From the NCBI RefSeq assembly GCF_030676955.1, contig NZ_JAUUUU010000004.1, positions 62,001-126,000 of the forward strand: DNA of 64,000 bases, read 5' to 3'. This document shows, piece by piece, positions 53,257-62,070 of this stretch. The number at the start of each line of letters is the position of its first letter. Position 1 is the stretch's first letter. This DNA is from Porticoccus litoralis (lineage in GTDB: Bacteria > Pseudomonadota > Gammaproteobacteria > Pseudomonadales > Porticoccaceae). Made by a program: the position numbers and the translations under genes. Under the pieces are notes generated by a model. It searched no databases. It was not told the origin of the DNA and was given only the letters and a program-made list of their open reading frames with translations.

Positions 53257-54285
53257 ATGAGGCTGGGTTATACTCCCGCCTTCATTTTTTCAGGGATAAC
53301 CGCCAGTGGTTGGGGACCGGTGACCGGTACAAAAATACAGTTTATTCGCGGATTGCATAATCTCCGACCTGAGTATAAGGGCTGTGTCGCGACCATTGGG
53401 TCGTTTGATGGTGTCCACAAGGGGCATAGGGCCATCCTGCGACAGCTGAAAGATAAGGCTGCACAATACGGGCTCCCATCAGTGGCCATTATTTTTGAGC
53501 CACAACCCCAGGAGTTTTTTTCCGGAGAGCAGGCTCCGGCACGATTAATGCGGTTGCGAGAAAAAATAGAGGCGCTGCTGGAGGCGGGTGTTGACCGTAT
53601 TCTTTGTCTGCAGTTTAACCGCCTGCTGAGAAGTCTGTCGGCACAGCAATTCATCGATCAGGTATTGCTGCAGGGCCTGGGCATTCGCTGTCTGGTGGTT
53701 GGAGATGATTTCTGTTTTGGCCATGACCGCAGCGGCAATTACCGCTTGCTGCAAGACGTGGGAAGCGTGAAAGGGTTTGAGGTCATTGATACCGAGACTC
53801 TGGAATATAACGGAGAACGCATCAGCAGCACCCGTGTTCGAGAGGCCCTGGATCAGGGTGACTTTCAACTCGCCAGCGATCTCTTGGGCCACCCCTATCG
53901 AATTTCAGGGCGGGTGGTATACGGGCAGAGGCTGGGTAGGCAGCTGGGTATTCCCACTGCCAATGTGCAACTTAATCGGTATCGGGCGCCATTAAGCGGG
54001 GTCTATGTGGTCGAGGTTTTTTCTGGCCCGGATTGCATGCCTGGTGTGGCCAATGTGGGCGTGAGGCCCACGGTGGGTGACCTCGTTAAGCCGGTACTGG
54101 AAATACATCTCCTGGATTTTGACGGATCGCTATATGGCCGCAGAATCGAGGTGGAATTTAAGTATAAAGTGCGTGACGAACGTAAATTCGACTCGCTGGA
54201 TAAAATGGTAGAAGAAATTCACAACGATATTGCAGTGGCACGGCAATACTTTGCTGATCACTCAATTGATGCTGGTAAAACATGA
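53257..54285 (+). CDS. ribF: Bifunctional riboflavin kinase / FAD synthetase
   Basis: Makes FMN and FAD from riboflavin. The frame from the ATG at 53257 is 342 residues, about 25-30 more than usual; a GTG at 53320 would give the normal N terminus before QFIRGLHNLRP. The N-terminal FAD synthetase domain has GSFDGVHKGH, and the C-terminal flavokinase domain has GRQLGIPTANVQL and GVYVVEVF. It overlaps ileS by 4 bp, and the order murJ-ribF-ileS-lspA is conserved. Confidence 0.94.
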   Translation: MRLGYTPAFIFSGITASGWGPVTGTKIQFIRGLHNLRPEYKGCVATIGSFDGVHKGHRAILRQLKDKAAQYGLPSVAIIFEPQPQEFFSGEQAPARLMRLREKIEALLEAGVDRILCLQFNRLLRSLSAQQFIDQVLLQGLGIRCLVVGDDFCFGHDRSGNYRLLQDVGSVKGFEVIDTETLEYNGERISSTRVREALDQGDFQLASDLLGHPYRISGRVVYGQRLGRQLGIPTANVQLNRYRAPLSGVYVVEVFSGPDCMPGVANVGVRPTVGDLVKPVLEIHLLDFDGSLYGRRIEVEFKYKVRDERKFDSLDKMVEEIHNDIAVARQYFADHSIDAGKT

Positions 54286-57089
54286 CTGACTATAAAACGA
54301 CGTTAAACCTTCCTTCCACAGACTTTCCCATGAAAGCCAACCTGGCTCAGCGCGAGCCTGCCATGCTCAAGGCATGGCAGGATACGGGCTTGTATCAGAA
54401 GGTTCGCGAGCAGCGCCAGGGCAGAGATAAATTTATCCTGCATGACGGCCCGCCCTATGCCAATGGTGATATTCATATCGGCCATTCCGTTAACAAGGTC
54501 TTGAAGGATATTGTCGTCAAGTCGCGCACGCTGGGTGGTTACGATGCGCCTTATGTGCCCGGATGGGATTGCCATGGCTTACCCATTGAGCATCAGGTGG
54601 AGAAAAAAATCGGCAAGGCGGGCGTTAAGGTCGATCACCGTACCTTCCGGCAGAAATGTCGAGAATATGCCCGACGTCAGGTCGATGGTCAGATGAAGGA
54701 TTTTGTACGCTTGGGTGTTTTGGGTGATTGGGATAACCCTTATCTGACCATGGATGCCAAATTCGAGGCTGACATTATCCGCGCGTTGGGCAAAATCATT
54801 GAAAACGGGCATCTGGTGCGTGGCTTCAAACCCGTGTACTGGAGTGTGGTTGGCGCCTCAGCTCTGGCGGAAGCCGAGGTGGAGTATCAGGATAAAACAT
54901 CATTTTCTATCGATGTGGCCTTTCCTGTGGTCGACCTGGCCGCTTTCACCGACGCAATGGGTAACGTAAAAGGTGAGGGTGAGATCGCAGTTGTTATCTG
55001 GACAACTACTCCCTGGACGCTGCCTTCCAACCAGGCTGTCAGTATTCACCCGGACCTCGATTACGTACTGGTGCAGTGTGATGCCGGTTGCGGGGTCGCC
55101 CGTTATCTCCTGGCAGAGGAATTGCTGGAGTCAGTCATGGCCCGTTGGGGTGTGATGGACTATCAGGTGGTGGGCAGGGCTAAAGGTAGCCAATTTGAAA
55201 ACCTGTTGTTACAGCATCCCTTCTACGACCGTCAGGTTCCGATGTTGCTGGGAGATCATGTAACCACAGAAGCCGGTACGGGCTGTGTGCATACTGCGCC
55301 CGATCACGGTATGGACGATTTCTTGGTGGGTGGAAAGTATGGCATTGGCACCCTCAATTATATCGACGATCACGGCTGCTTTCGGGATAGAGTTGAGATT
55401 TTTGCGGGTGAGCACGTATACAAGGTCGATGAGCAGGTGGTCGAGCTGCTGCGTGAGCAGGGCAAGCTGCTGTCCTGTGGAAAAATCACCCACAGTTATG
55501 CACATTGCTGGCGAACCAAGACACCACTTATCTACCGAGCAACCCCCCAGTGGTTTATCGGTATGCACCAAAACGGCTTGCTGGATAAAGCGAAAGGAGC
55601 GGTCAAGGACGTAGCCTGGCACCCCTCCTGGGGGCAGGCGCGTATTGAAGCGATGTTGGAAAATAGCCCAGACTGGTGTATTTCACGACAACGGACATGG
55701 GGGGTGCCCATTGCACTGTTTGTGCATAAGGAAACAGGTGAGATTCACCCCGATACGCCAACGCTGATTGAGGCCGTGGCAAAGCGGGTCGAAGAGGGTG
55801 GTATTGATGCCTGGTATGACCTGAATGCCGAGGAACTTCTGGGCGCTGATGCTGATCAGTACAGCAAGGTGACAGATACGCTGGATGTTTGGTTTGATTC
55901 CGGCGTGACCCATTCAGCGGTGCTGGATGCCCGTGAGCAATTGCGCTATCCGGCAGACTTATATCTGGAGGGGTCTGATCAACACCGTGGCTGGTTCCAG
56001 TCCTCGTTGAAAACAGCCATCGCGATCAAGGGAAACGCCCCTTACAAAGCCGTATTGACCCACGGTTTTACCGTAGACGCAGACGGTCGCAAGATGTCCA
56101 AATCCCTCGGGAATGTCATGTCACCTCAGCAGGTGGTGAATGAGCTGGGTGCGGATGTTCTGCGTTTGTGGGTGGCGGCGACCGATTTCAGCGGTGAGAT
56201 GAGTGTTTCGGACGAGATTCTGAAGCGCACTGCTGATTCTTACCGTCGTATGCGCAATACCGCCCGATTCCTGCTTTCGAACCTGGATGGTTTTGATCCC
56301 GCTACAGACCTGGTGGCCATTGATGAAATGCTGGCTCTGGATCAGTGGGCTGTAAGACGAGCAGACAAGCTGCAGACAGAGATTCTGGCCGCCTATGAGA
56401 ACTATCAGTTTCACCATATCTACCAGAAGCTGCACAACTTCTGCGTAACGGATATGGGAGGCTTCTACCTGAATATCATTAAGGATCGTCAATATACCTG
56501 TCAGAAGGATTCTCTGGCGCGCCGCTCTGCTCAGTCGGCGATTTATCACATCGCCGAAGCCTTTGTACGCTGGATTGCACCTATTCTGAGTTTCACCGCT
56601 GACGAGATCTGGAGCTACCTCCCGGGAGAGCGTCATGACTACGTATTCCTGCAGGAATGGTGGGCGTTACCTAAGGTAGAGGAAGGCGGTATTTCCGATG
56701 CAGACTGGACACTAATCTCAAAGGCCCGTAATGCAGTAAACAAAGTGCTGGAAGGCAAAAAAGAGGTTGGCATCCAGAAGACGTTGGAAGCGGAAGTTTC
56801 CCTGTACGCGGAAGCAGAGCTCGAAACTGCCTTGGCTAAACTCGGTGATGAGCTGCGATTTGTGCTGATCACTTCCGATGCGCTGCTCAAACCTATCAGC
56901 GAGTCTGGTAGCGCCGAAGCCACAGAAATGGAGGGTTTGAGGCTTTCCGTCGAAAAGACCGGCTATGAAAAGTGTGTGCGTTGTTGGCACCATCGATCGG
57001 ATGTGGGAGCCAATCCTGAGCACCCGGAATTATGTGGTCGGTGTGTAGAAAACGTTGAGGGTGCGGGCGAGCAGCGCCTGTATGCTTGA
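54282..57089 (+). CDS. ileS: Isoleucyl-tRNA synthetase
   Basis: Class I synthetase of 935 residues. HIGH appears as GDIHIGHSVNK near residue 66, the CP1 editing domain occupies about 190-400, and KMSKS is in GRKMSKSLGN near residue 605. The C-terminal zinc site CVRCW ... CGRC is intact. It is translationally coupled to ribF by a 4-bp overlap. Confidence 0.97.
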   Translation: MTDYKTTLNLPSTDFPMKANLAQREPAMLKAWQDTGLYQKVREQRQGRDKFILHDGPPYANGDIHIGHSVNKVLKDIVVKSRTLGGYDAPYVPGWDCHGLPIEHQVEKKIGKAGVKVDHRTFRQKCREYARRQVDGQMKDFVRLGVLGDWDNPYLTMDAKFEADIIRALGKIIENGHLVRGFKPVYWSVVGASALAEAEVEYQDKTSFSIDVAFPVVDLAAFTDAMGNVKGEGEIAVVIWTTTPWTLPSNQAVSIHPDLDYVLVQCDAGCGVARYLLAEELLESVMARWGVMDYQVVGRAKGSQFENLLLQHPFYDRQVPMLLGDHVTTEAGTGCVHTAPDHGMDDFLVGGKYGIGTLNYIDDHGCFRDRVEIFAGEHVYKVDEQVVELLREQGKLLSCGKITHSYAHCWRTKTPLIYRATPQWFIGMHQNGLLDKAKGAVKDVAWHPSWGQARIEAMLENSPDWCISRQRTWGVPIALFVHKETGEIHPDTPTLIEAVAKRVEEGGIDAWYDLNAEELLGADADQYSKVTDTLDVWFDSGVTHSAVLDAREQLRYPADLYLEGSDQHRGWFQSSLKTAIAIKGNAPYKAVLTHGFTVDADGRKMSKSLGNVMSPQQVVNELGADVLRLWVAATDFSGEMSVSDEILKRTADSYRRMRNTARFLLSNLDGFDPATDLVAIDEMLALDQWAVRRADKLQTEILAAYENYQFHHIYQKLHNFCVTDMGGFYLNIIKDRQYTCQKDSLARRSAQSAIYHIAEAFVRWIAPILSFTADEIWSYLPGERHDYVFLQEWWALPKVEEGGISDADWTLISKARNAVNKVLEGKKEVGIQKTLEAEVSLYAEAELETALAKLGDELRFVLITSDALLKPISESGSAEATEMEGLRLSVEKTGYEKCVRCWHHRSDVGANPEHPELCGRCVENVEGAGEQRLYA

Positions 57090-57101
57090 GTTGGCGTGCC
57101 A

Positions 57102-57611
57102 ATGACATCACCAGGCTGGTCTGTTATACGCTGGTATTTACTGGCGGTTGTGGTCATTGTTTTTGACCAGTGGACCAAGCAGTTGGTCTCAAGTCAATTT
57201 CAGTATGGTGAGACCTTGAGTGTGACGCCGTTCTTTAATCTCACTTTGGTACACAATTTAGGTGCTGCGTTTAGCTTTCTTAGCAATGCCGGGGGCTGGC
57301 AACGCTGGTTTTTTACCCTGCTGGGTTTTGCTGTTAGCCTCTTTATCATCCTGTGGATGTGGAGAATCAAGCACTCACAAAAGCTGCTTGGTATGGCTCT
57401 TGCCCTGGTGCTGGGCGGTGCGCTGGGGAATGTGTGGGATCGCATGGTGCTCGGTTATGTGGTCGATTTTATAGATGTGTACTATCTGGATTATCACTGG
57501 CCAGCATTCAATATTGCCGATTCGGCGATTACCTGCGGAGCGATATTACTGATACTGGAAAGCCTGTTATCCGGAAAGGAGAATGGGGTGGAGGATACAA
57601 AACATGAGTGA
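57102..57611 (+). CDS. lspA: Lipoprotein signal peptidase
   Basis: Type II signal peptidase of 169 residues with four membrane segments. The two catalytic Asp are in GYVVDFIDVY and FNIADSAI, and GNVWDR is conserved. The ATG at 57102 is chosen; a GTG two codons earlier (57096) is possible. It follows ileS by 12 bp and overlaps fkpB by 8 bp. Confidence 0.95.
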   Translation: MTSPGWSVIRWYLLAVVVIVFDQWTKQLVSSQFQYGETLSVTPFFNLTLVHNLGAAFSFLSNAGGWQRWFFTLLGFAVSLFIILWMWRIKHSQKLLGMALALVLGGALGNVWDRMVLGYVVDFIDVYYLDYHWPAFNIADSAITCGAILLILESLLSGKENGVEDTKHE

Positions 57612-58071
57612 CCTGTCAGATATTTCTGAATTGCCAGTGGGGCCAAATACCAAAGTCACTTTGCACTTTTCCCTGGCGCTGGAAGATGGTTCGGAAGTGG
57701 ACTCAAACTTTGAAGCCAAGCCAGCAACATTCGTGGTCGGAGATGGAAATCTGCTGCCAGGTTTTGAAGAGGCTCTGTTTGGTCTTCATCCCGGTGAAGA
57801 AGCGACTTTTGATATCAGTCCAGAGCAGGGTTTCGGGCCCCATAACTCAAGTAATATCCAGCGCTTTTCCCGCAAGGATTTTGACGAGGATGTGGAGCTG
57901 GAACCAGGGTTGATGCTGTCGTTTGCCGATGCAAACCAGGCGGAGCTGCCGGGTGTGGTGACTCAAGTGGATAGTGACACTGTAATGGTCGACTTTAATC
58001 ATCCACTAGCCGGGCACACGATCACTTTTGCCGTCAAAATTGTCGATGTGGTACCAGCGGTGACCCACTGA
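57604..58071 (+). CDS. fkpB: FKBP-type peptidyl-prolyl cis-trans isomerase
   Basis: SlpA-type PPIase of 155 residues with an inserted IF chaperone domain. VTLHFSLALEDG, LLPGFEEALFGLHPGEEATF and PEQGFG are typical. The ATG at 57604 has GGAGG nine bases upstream. Its stop overlaps the ispH ATG by one base, as in other gammaproteobacteria. Confidence 0.93.
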   Translation: MSDLSDISELPVGPNTKVTLHFSLALEDGSEVDSNFEAKPATFVVGDGNLLPGFEEALFGLHPGEEATFDISPEQGFGPHNSSNIQRFSRKDFDEDVELEPGLMLSFADANQAELPGVVTQVDSDTVMVDFNHPLAGHTITFAVKIVDVVPAVTH

Positions 58072-59003
58072 TGGAGATCAGGCTCGCAAATCCCCGAGGG
58101 TTCTGTGCCGGTGTTGATCGGGCAATCGAGATTGTTAACCGCGCACTCGATATATTCGGTGCACCTATTTACGTGCGACATGAAGTTGTCCATAACAAGT
58201 TTGTCGTTGACTCGCTGAGGCAGCGTGGCGCAGTGTTTGTGGACGAACTGGACGAAATTCCGGATGGTGTGATCGTTATCTTCAGTGCCCATGGCGTCTC
58301 TCAGACTGTCAGAACGGAAGCGGAAGAACGACAGCTCAAGGTTTTTGATGCTACGTGCCCTCTGGTTACGAAGGTGCATCTGGAAGTGGTGCGTTATAGC
58401 CGGGATGGTCGCGAATGCATTCTGATCGGGCACCAGGGCCATCCTGAAGTTGAGGGGACCATGGGGCAGTACGACACCAGTCAAGGTGGCAATATATACC
58501 TGGTGGAAAACGAAGAGGATGTTGCCAAACTCAACGTAACGCAGCCTGCTAGTTTAAGTTATGTCACTCAAACGACTTTATCCATGGATGATACGGCGAA
58601 GGTGATTGACGCCCTGGTCGCCAAATTTCCAGCGATTACCGGTCCAAAAAAGAACGATATCTGTTATGCCACACAGAACCGGCAGGATGCAGTGAAGCAG
58701 CTTGCCCTGGAGTGTGATCTGGTTCTGGTTGTCGGTTCCCCCAATAGTTCAAACTCTAACCGGCTGAGAGAGCTGGCTCAGCGCTGTGGTTCGAATGCCT
58801 ACCTGATTGACAGGGCCGAGGACATCAACCCTGATTGGTTTAAAGGAAAGCAAAAAGTCGGGGTTACAGCGGGTGCTTCAGCCCCGGAAGTGTTGGTTAA
58901 AGATGTTGTAAACACCCTGAAAAAGCTGGGTGGTGTCGAGCCCATAGAGGTTGAAGGCAGGGAAGAAAATATCAGTTTTTCCATGCCAAAAGAGCTTCGT
59001 TAG
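58071..59003 (+). CDS. ispH: 4-hydroxy-3-methylbut-2-enyl diphosphate reductase
   Basis: Last enzyme of the MEP isoprenoid pathway, 310 residues. The three iron-sulfur cysteines are in NPRGFCAGVDRA, DATCPLVTKVH and the NDICYATQNRQ region; SPNSSNSNRL binds the diphosphate. It is the last gene of the murJ-to-ispH series. The 148 bp that follow, before the pilus genes, hold no gene and only a weak T-run at 59022-59030. Confidence 0.96.
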   Translation: MEIRLANPRGFCAGVDRAIEIVNRALDIFGAPIYVRHEVVHNKFVVDSLRQRGAVFVDELDEIPDGVIVIFSAHGVSQTVRTEAEERQLKVFDATCPLVTKVHLEVVRYSRDGRECILIGHQGHPEVEGTMGQYDTSQGGNIYLVENEEDVAKLNVTQPASLSYVTQTTLSMDDTAKVIDALVAKFPAITGPKKNDICYATQNRQDAVKQLALECDLVLVVGSPNSSNSNRLRELAQRCGSNAYLIDRAEDINPDWFKGKQKVGVTAGASAPEVLVKDVVNTLKKLGGVEPIEVEGREENISFSMPKELR

Positions 59004-59151
59004 AAAAATATGAGATATTTTTTTTAAGCTGAAGAAGACCGCCTATCGGATTTTTCGACCGGTATGTCTAAGTCAATAGTGACTCGTCTTGCTATTTGTC
59101 CGTTAGTCGGAAGTGTGCGAAACACTGAAATTGATTTGCTATAGAGGCGAC

Positions 59152-59739
59152 ATGGATACAAAAACAAGGAACAGAGGTTTCACCATCATTGAATTGATGA
59201 TCACCGTCGCACTGGTGGCCATCATTCTGGCTTTGGGTGCGCCTTTTTTCAGGGCGACAATTATCGAAAATCGGCTTGCTACTGAAACCAATAATTTTAT
59301 AGCCAGTATTAACCATGCCAGATCTTTGGCGGCTAAGCGCAACCAGTCTGTCACCATGTGTATCAGTTCTGGTGTTGACAGTTCCGGGGGTGGTAGTTGT
59401 ATGGATTCAGCGATTGGTTGGGAGCAAGGTTGGATTGTTTTCAATGACATTGACAGGGATGGTGTTCTTGACTCAGGTGGCGATGAAACTGTGCTGCTGG
59501 TGAATGAGTCACTTCCCTCCGGTTATACCTTACATGGAACATCAGCATTTGCAGATACTTTGACATTTCATCCTTTTGGCGAGGTTGGTGGGAATAGTTT
59601 AGGTTCTTTCCGCCTCTGCTCACCCGATGCTGGGGCTGATAATGAAGATGAGGATGATATAGCTAGAAAAATATCCATTAACTTGACGGGTAGAGCGCGT
59701 GTGCAAAAAGGTCTGGATGATGATGAAGATTGCCCATAA
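59152..59739 (+). CDS. fimT: Type IV minor pilin FimT/GspH-like
   Basis: 195 residues. The class III signal is RNRG followed by FTIIELMITVALVAIILALG, with Glu at +5 of the mature protein, and is cleaved by PilD. The C-terminal domain is acidic (DAGADNEDEDD). The ATG at 59152 has AGAGG four bases upstream. It is the first gene of the minor-pilin cluster and overlaps pilV by 23 bp. Confidence 0.9.
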   Translation: MDTKTRNRGFTIIELMITVALVAIILALGAPFFRATIIENRLATETNNFIASINHARSLAAKRNQSVTMCISSGVDSSGGGSCMDSAIGWEQGWIVFNDIDRDGVLDSGGDETVLLVNESLPSGYTLHGTSAFADTLTFHPFGEVGGNSLGSFRLCSPDAGADNEDEDDIARKISINLTGRARVQKGLDDDEDCP

Positions 59740-60295
59740 ACCAATAAATAACCATAGCCCTCACTTTTTGAGTCATCGCCAATCAAAAGGTGCTGGTTTG
59801 ATTGAGGTGCTGATCGCTGCGCTTGTTCTGTCGGTCGGTATTCTGGGATACGTTGGCCTGCAAATTAATGCCAAACGGCTTAATTTTGAGTCTACACAGC
59901 GGACTACGGCTACCTATCTTGCGCAGAACTTGTTAGAGAGAATGCGTAGTAATCCCCAACAGCTAAATGCATATGTAGTCTCGGATCTTGATCCTGGCGC
60001 TCTTGGCGAGCCCAATCCGAACTGCACAACGGCACAGTGCACTACGGCAGAATTAGCCACTTTTGATCTTTGGGAATGGGATCAGTTGTTAGACGGAGCC
60101 TCGGTATCTGGTGGTTTGATCAATCCAATGGCCTGTGTAACCAATAATGGCAACTACTTGACCGTTGTTATTGTGTGGCAGGGCAAGACGGAATTGGATC
60201 AGAGTAATGCACCAGCGTGCGGGGCTGAAAATTACGTTGACACCTTGGAACTGCGGCAATGGATTCAACTCAATACGTTTGTGGCAGATGTGTGA
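59717..60295 (+). CDS. pilV: Type IV minor pilin PilV
   Basis: 192 residues from the first of three consecutive ATGs at 59717, with AAGG upstream; a GTG at 59699 is possible. The prepilin site is KG followed by AGLIEVLIAALVLSVGILG, with Glu at +5. The LQNxLLERMRSN-like segment AQNLLERMRSNPQQ after the helix is typical of PilV. Four or more cysteines suggest disulfides in the globular domain. Confidence 0.9.
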   Translation: MMMKIAHKPINNHSPHFLSHRQSKGAGLIEVLIAALVLSVGILGYVGLQINAKRLNFESTQRTTATYLAQNLLERMRSNPQQLNAYVVSDLDPGALGEPNPNCTTAQCTTAELATFDLWEWDQLLDGASVSGGLINPMACVTNNGNYLTVVIVWQGKTELDQSNAPACGAENYVDTLELRQWIQLNTFVADV

Positions 60296-60306
60296 GGCAG
60301 CGGTTT

Positions 60307-61386
60307 ATGAAAATTCCTAAGTCGATTAATCGACTCTCAACACATCGCGGATTTACTCTCATCGAGTTAATGGTTGCGTTATTACTAGGGCTTTTACTTT
60401 CTGCGGCCATTGTGAGCGTCTTCCTGGAAGGAAAAAACAATTTTGTACAAGATGATGAAGTAGCAAGGGTACAAGAAAATGGTCGTTATGCTTTGCGCTT
60501 GTTGTCGCGAGAAATTGGCATGGCCGGCTTTTTTGGTGGTGAACCGGATGCTGTTGATGTCAATGGTGGTGCGGTAAGTGGAAATGATTGTGGGCCGGCG
60601 GGTGAGGAGTGGTTGCTTATAGGCGCTACACCGGAAGATCCATCTGACCCTACTAACCATATCGCCTCCCCCTTGGAAGTTTTAGATAATTCAGATACCA
60701 CTACAGATGATTATTATCAGTGTTTAACGGATGGTCTGGTTGTTAATGGTACGGATATCCTGGTCGTCAAACGAGTATCTGATACCGCTGTAATTGATAA
60801 TGGCGATTGGCAGCTCCCGGATGATTTGGAAGACTTGGATAATGAGCGCTATTACCTGTTGACTGAAAACCGTGGTCAGGGCGAGACCGAACTTGCTCAA
60901 GGTTCAGATCATGAGGCGGATGGCAATTGGAGCTCACTTGATGATTTTGAAAGTGGTTATGATGTTTGGGAGTACAAGGCTGCCTTATTTTATGTGGGAA
61001 CTGATGAAGAAGTCCCCAGCCTTTGCAAAAAAGAATTGCAGGATAATGGTGCTAGCATCTCTGGTCAGCGCTGCTTGGTGCAGGGCATTGAAAACATCCA
61101 ATATGAGCTAGGTATTGATATTGACGGAGATGATGTTCCTGACCAGTTTGTTTCAGGCGACACCTACCCACCAGTAGTAGGGGGTGAAGATACTGATGCT
61201 ATCGTCGCTGTTCGTATACATGTGTTAGTGAGAAGCCTTAATCAGATCAACTCCATGCCCGCGGAATCGAAAAGCTACCGCCTAGGTGGTGGTACGACGG
61301 TTACTACTCCAACAGATCAGTTTTACCGTATGGCAATGTCGACAACAGTATCTGTCCGCAACCCTATTTCCATCGGCGGGTCATGA
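60307..61386 (+). CDS. pilW: Type IV minor pilin PilW
   Basis: 359 residues. The prepilin motif is RG followed by FTLIELMVALLLGLLLSAAIV, with Glu at +5, and RYALRLLSREIGMAGFFG is typical of PilW. The globular part is unusually rich in Asp/Glu. The ATG at 60307 has GAGG nine bases upstream; an earlier in-frame ATG at 60259 lies inside pilV. Confidence 0.92.
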   Translation: MKIPKSINRLSTHRGFTLIELMVALLLGLLLSAAIVSVFLEGKNNFVQDDEVARVQENGRYALRLLSREIGMAGFFGGEPDAVDVNGGAVSGNDCGPAGEEWLLIGATPEDPSDPTNHIASPLEVLDNSDTTTDDYYQCLTDGLVVNGTDILVVKRVSDTAVIDNGDWQLPDDLEDLDNERYYLLTENRGQGETELAQGSDHEADGNWSSLDDFESGYDVWEYKAALFYVGTDEEVPSLCKKELQDNGASISGQRCLVQGIENIQYELGIDIDGDDVPDQFVSGDTYPPVVGGEDTDAIVAVRIHVLVRSLNQINSMPAESKSYRLGGGTTVTTPTDQFYRMAMSTTVSVRNPISIGGS

Positions 61387-61389
61387 TCA

Positions 61390-62025
61390 ATGGGTGTTTT
61401 AATGAAAAAAACTATAGCGCAGTCGTCACAGTTTCATTCCCGTCAGCGGGGTGCGGTTTTGTTGATATCTATCGTCTTTTTGTTGCTTTTAAGCATCCTG
61501 GCATTGAGCACCATGAAATCGGGCACGTTAGAGTTTTTGATGGCTGGTAATGAACAGTCTCGCGTGGAAGCCTATGAATTGGCTGCGGCCGTAAACGAGT
61601 CCGTAATCAGTCGCTGGAAAGCGTCCACAACACCTGATGATGTGGCGGTTGAAGCAAACTTTAAGACGGATAAAACCCTATGCAGTACCGGCCATAGCGA
61701 TCCCGACAGTGAGTGCGATGCAAACACCCTGACTATTGATGACAATCTCTCCACAAAGCTGACTAGCACCGGAGCAACAGTCGAATATATGACCCACTAT
61801 TTGGCGGAAGGCCGGGCTCCTAGAGGGGCGGGTCAGGATGAAGATGATTGTGCGTTTTATTTTGAAACTGAAACTGACTTCAACAACGCAGCCAATAATC
61901 AGGGTGTGTCTCATCAGGCTGAGGGTGTCTATATTATTAACCCCGTGGCGAGTGACTGTAGTCAAGTCTCATCAGTCAAGGGCGATTTGGACAAATATGC
62001 GCATATTCCTATCGCTGCCGACTAG
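61390..62025 (+). CDS. pilX: Type IV minor pilin PilX
   Basis: 211 residues, starting at 61390 or, equally possible, at the ATG at 61402. The prepilin-like site RG followed by AVLLISIVFLLLLSILALSTM lacks the +5 Glu, which is normal for PilX. FLMAGNEQSRVEAYELA follows and is typical. The gene is 3 bp after pilW. Confidence 0.88.
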   Translation: MGVLMKKTIAQSSQFHSRQRGAVLLISIVFLLLLSILALSTMKSGTLEFLMAGNEQSRVEAYELAAAVNESVISRWKASTTPDDVAVEANFKTDKTLCSTGHSDPDSECDANTLTIDDNLSTKLTSTGATVEYMTHYLAEGRAPRGAGQDEDDCAFYFETETDFNNAANNQGVSHQAEGVYIINPVASDCSQVSSVKGDLDKYAHIPIAAD

Positions 62026-62070
62026 GAAATGATTTTCAAGGAGGGCGCCTGATACAGGTGTTATCGAAAA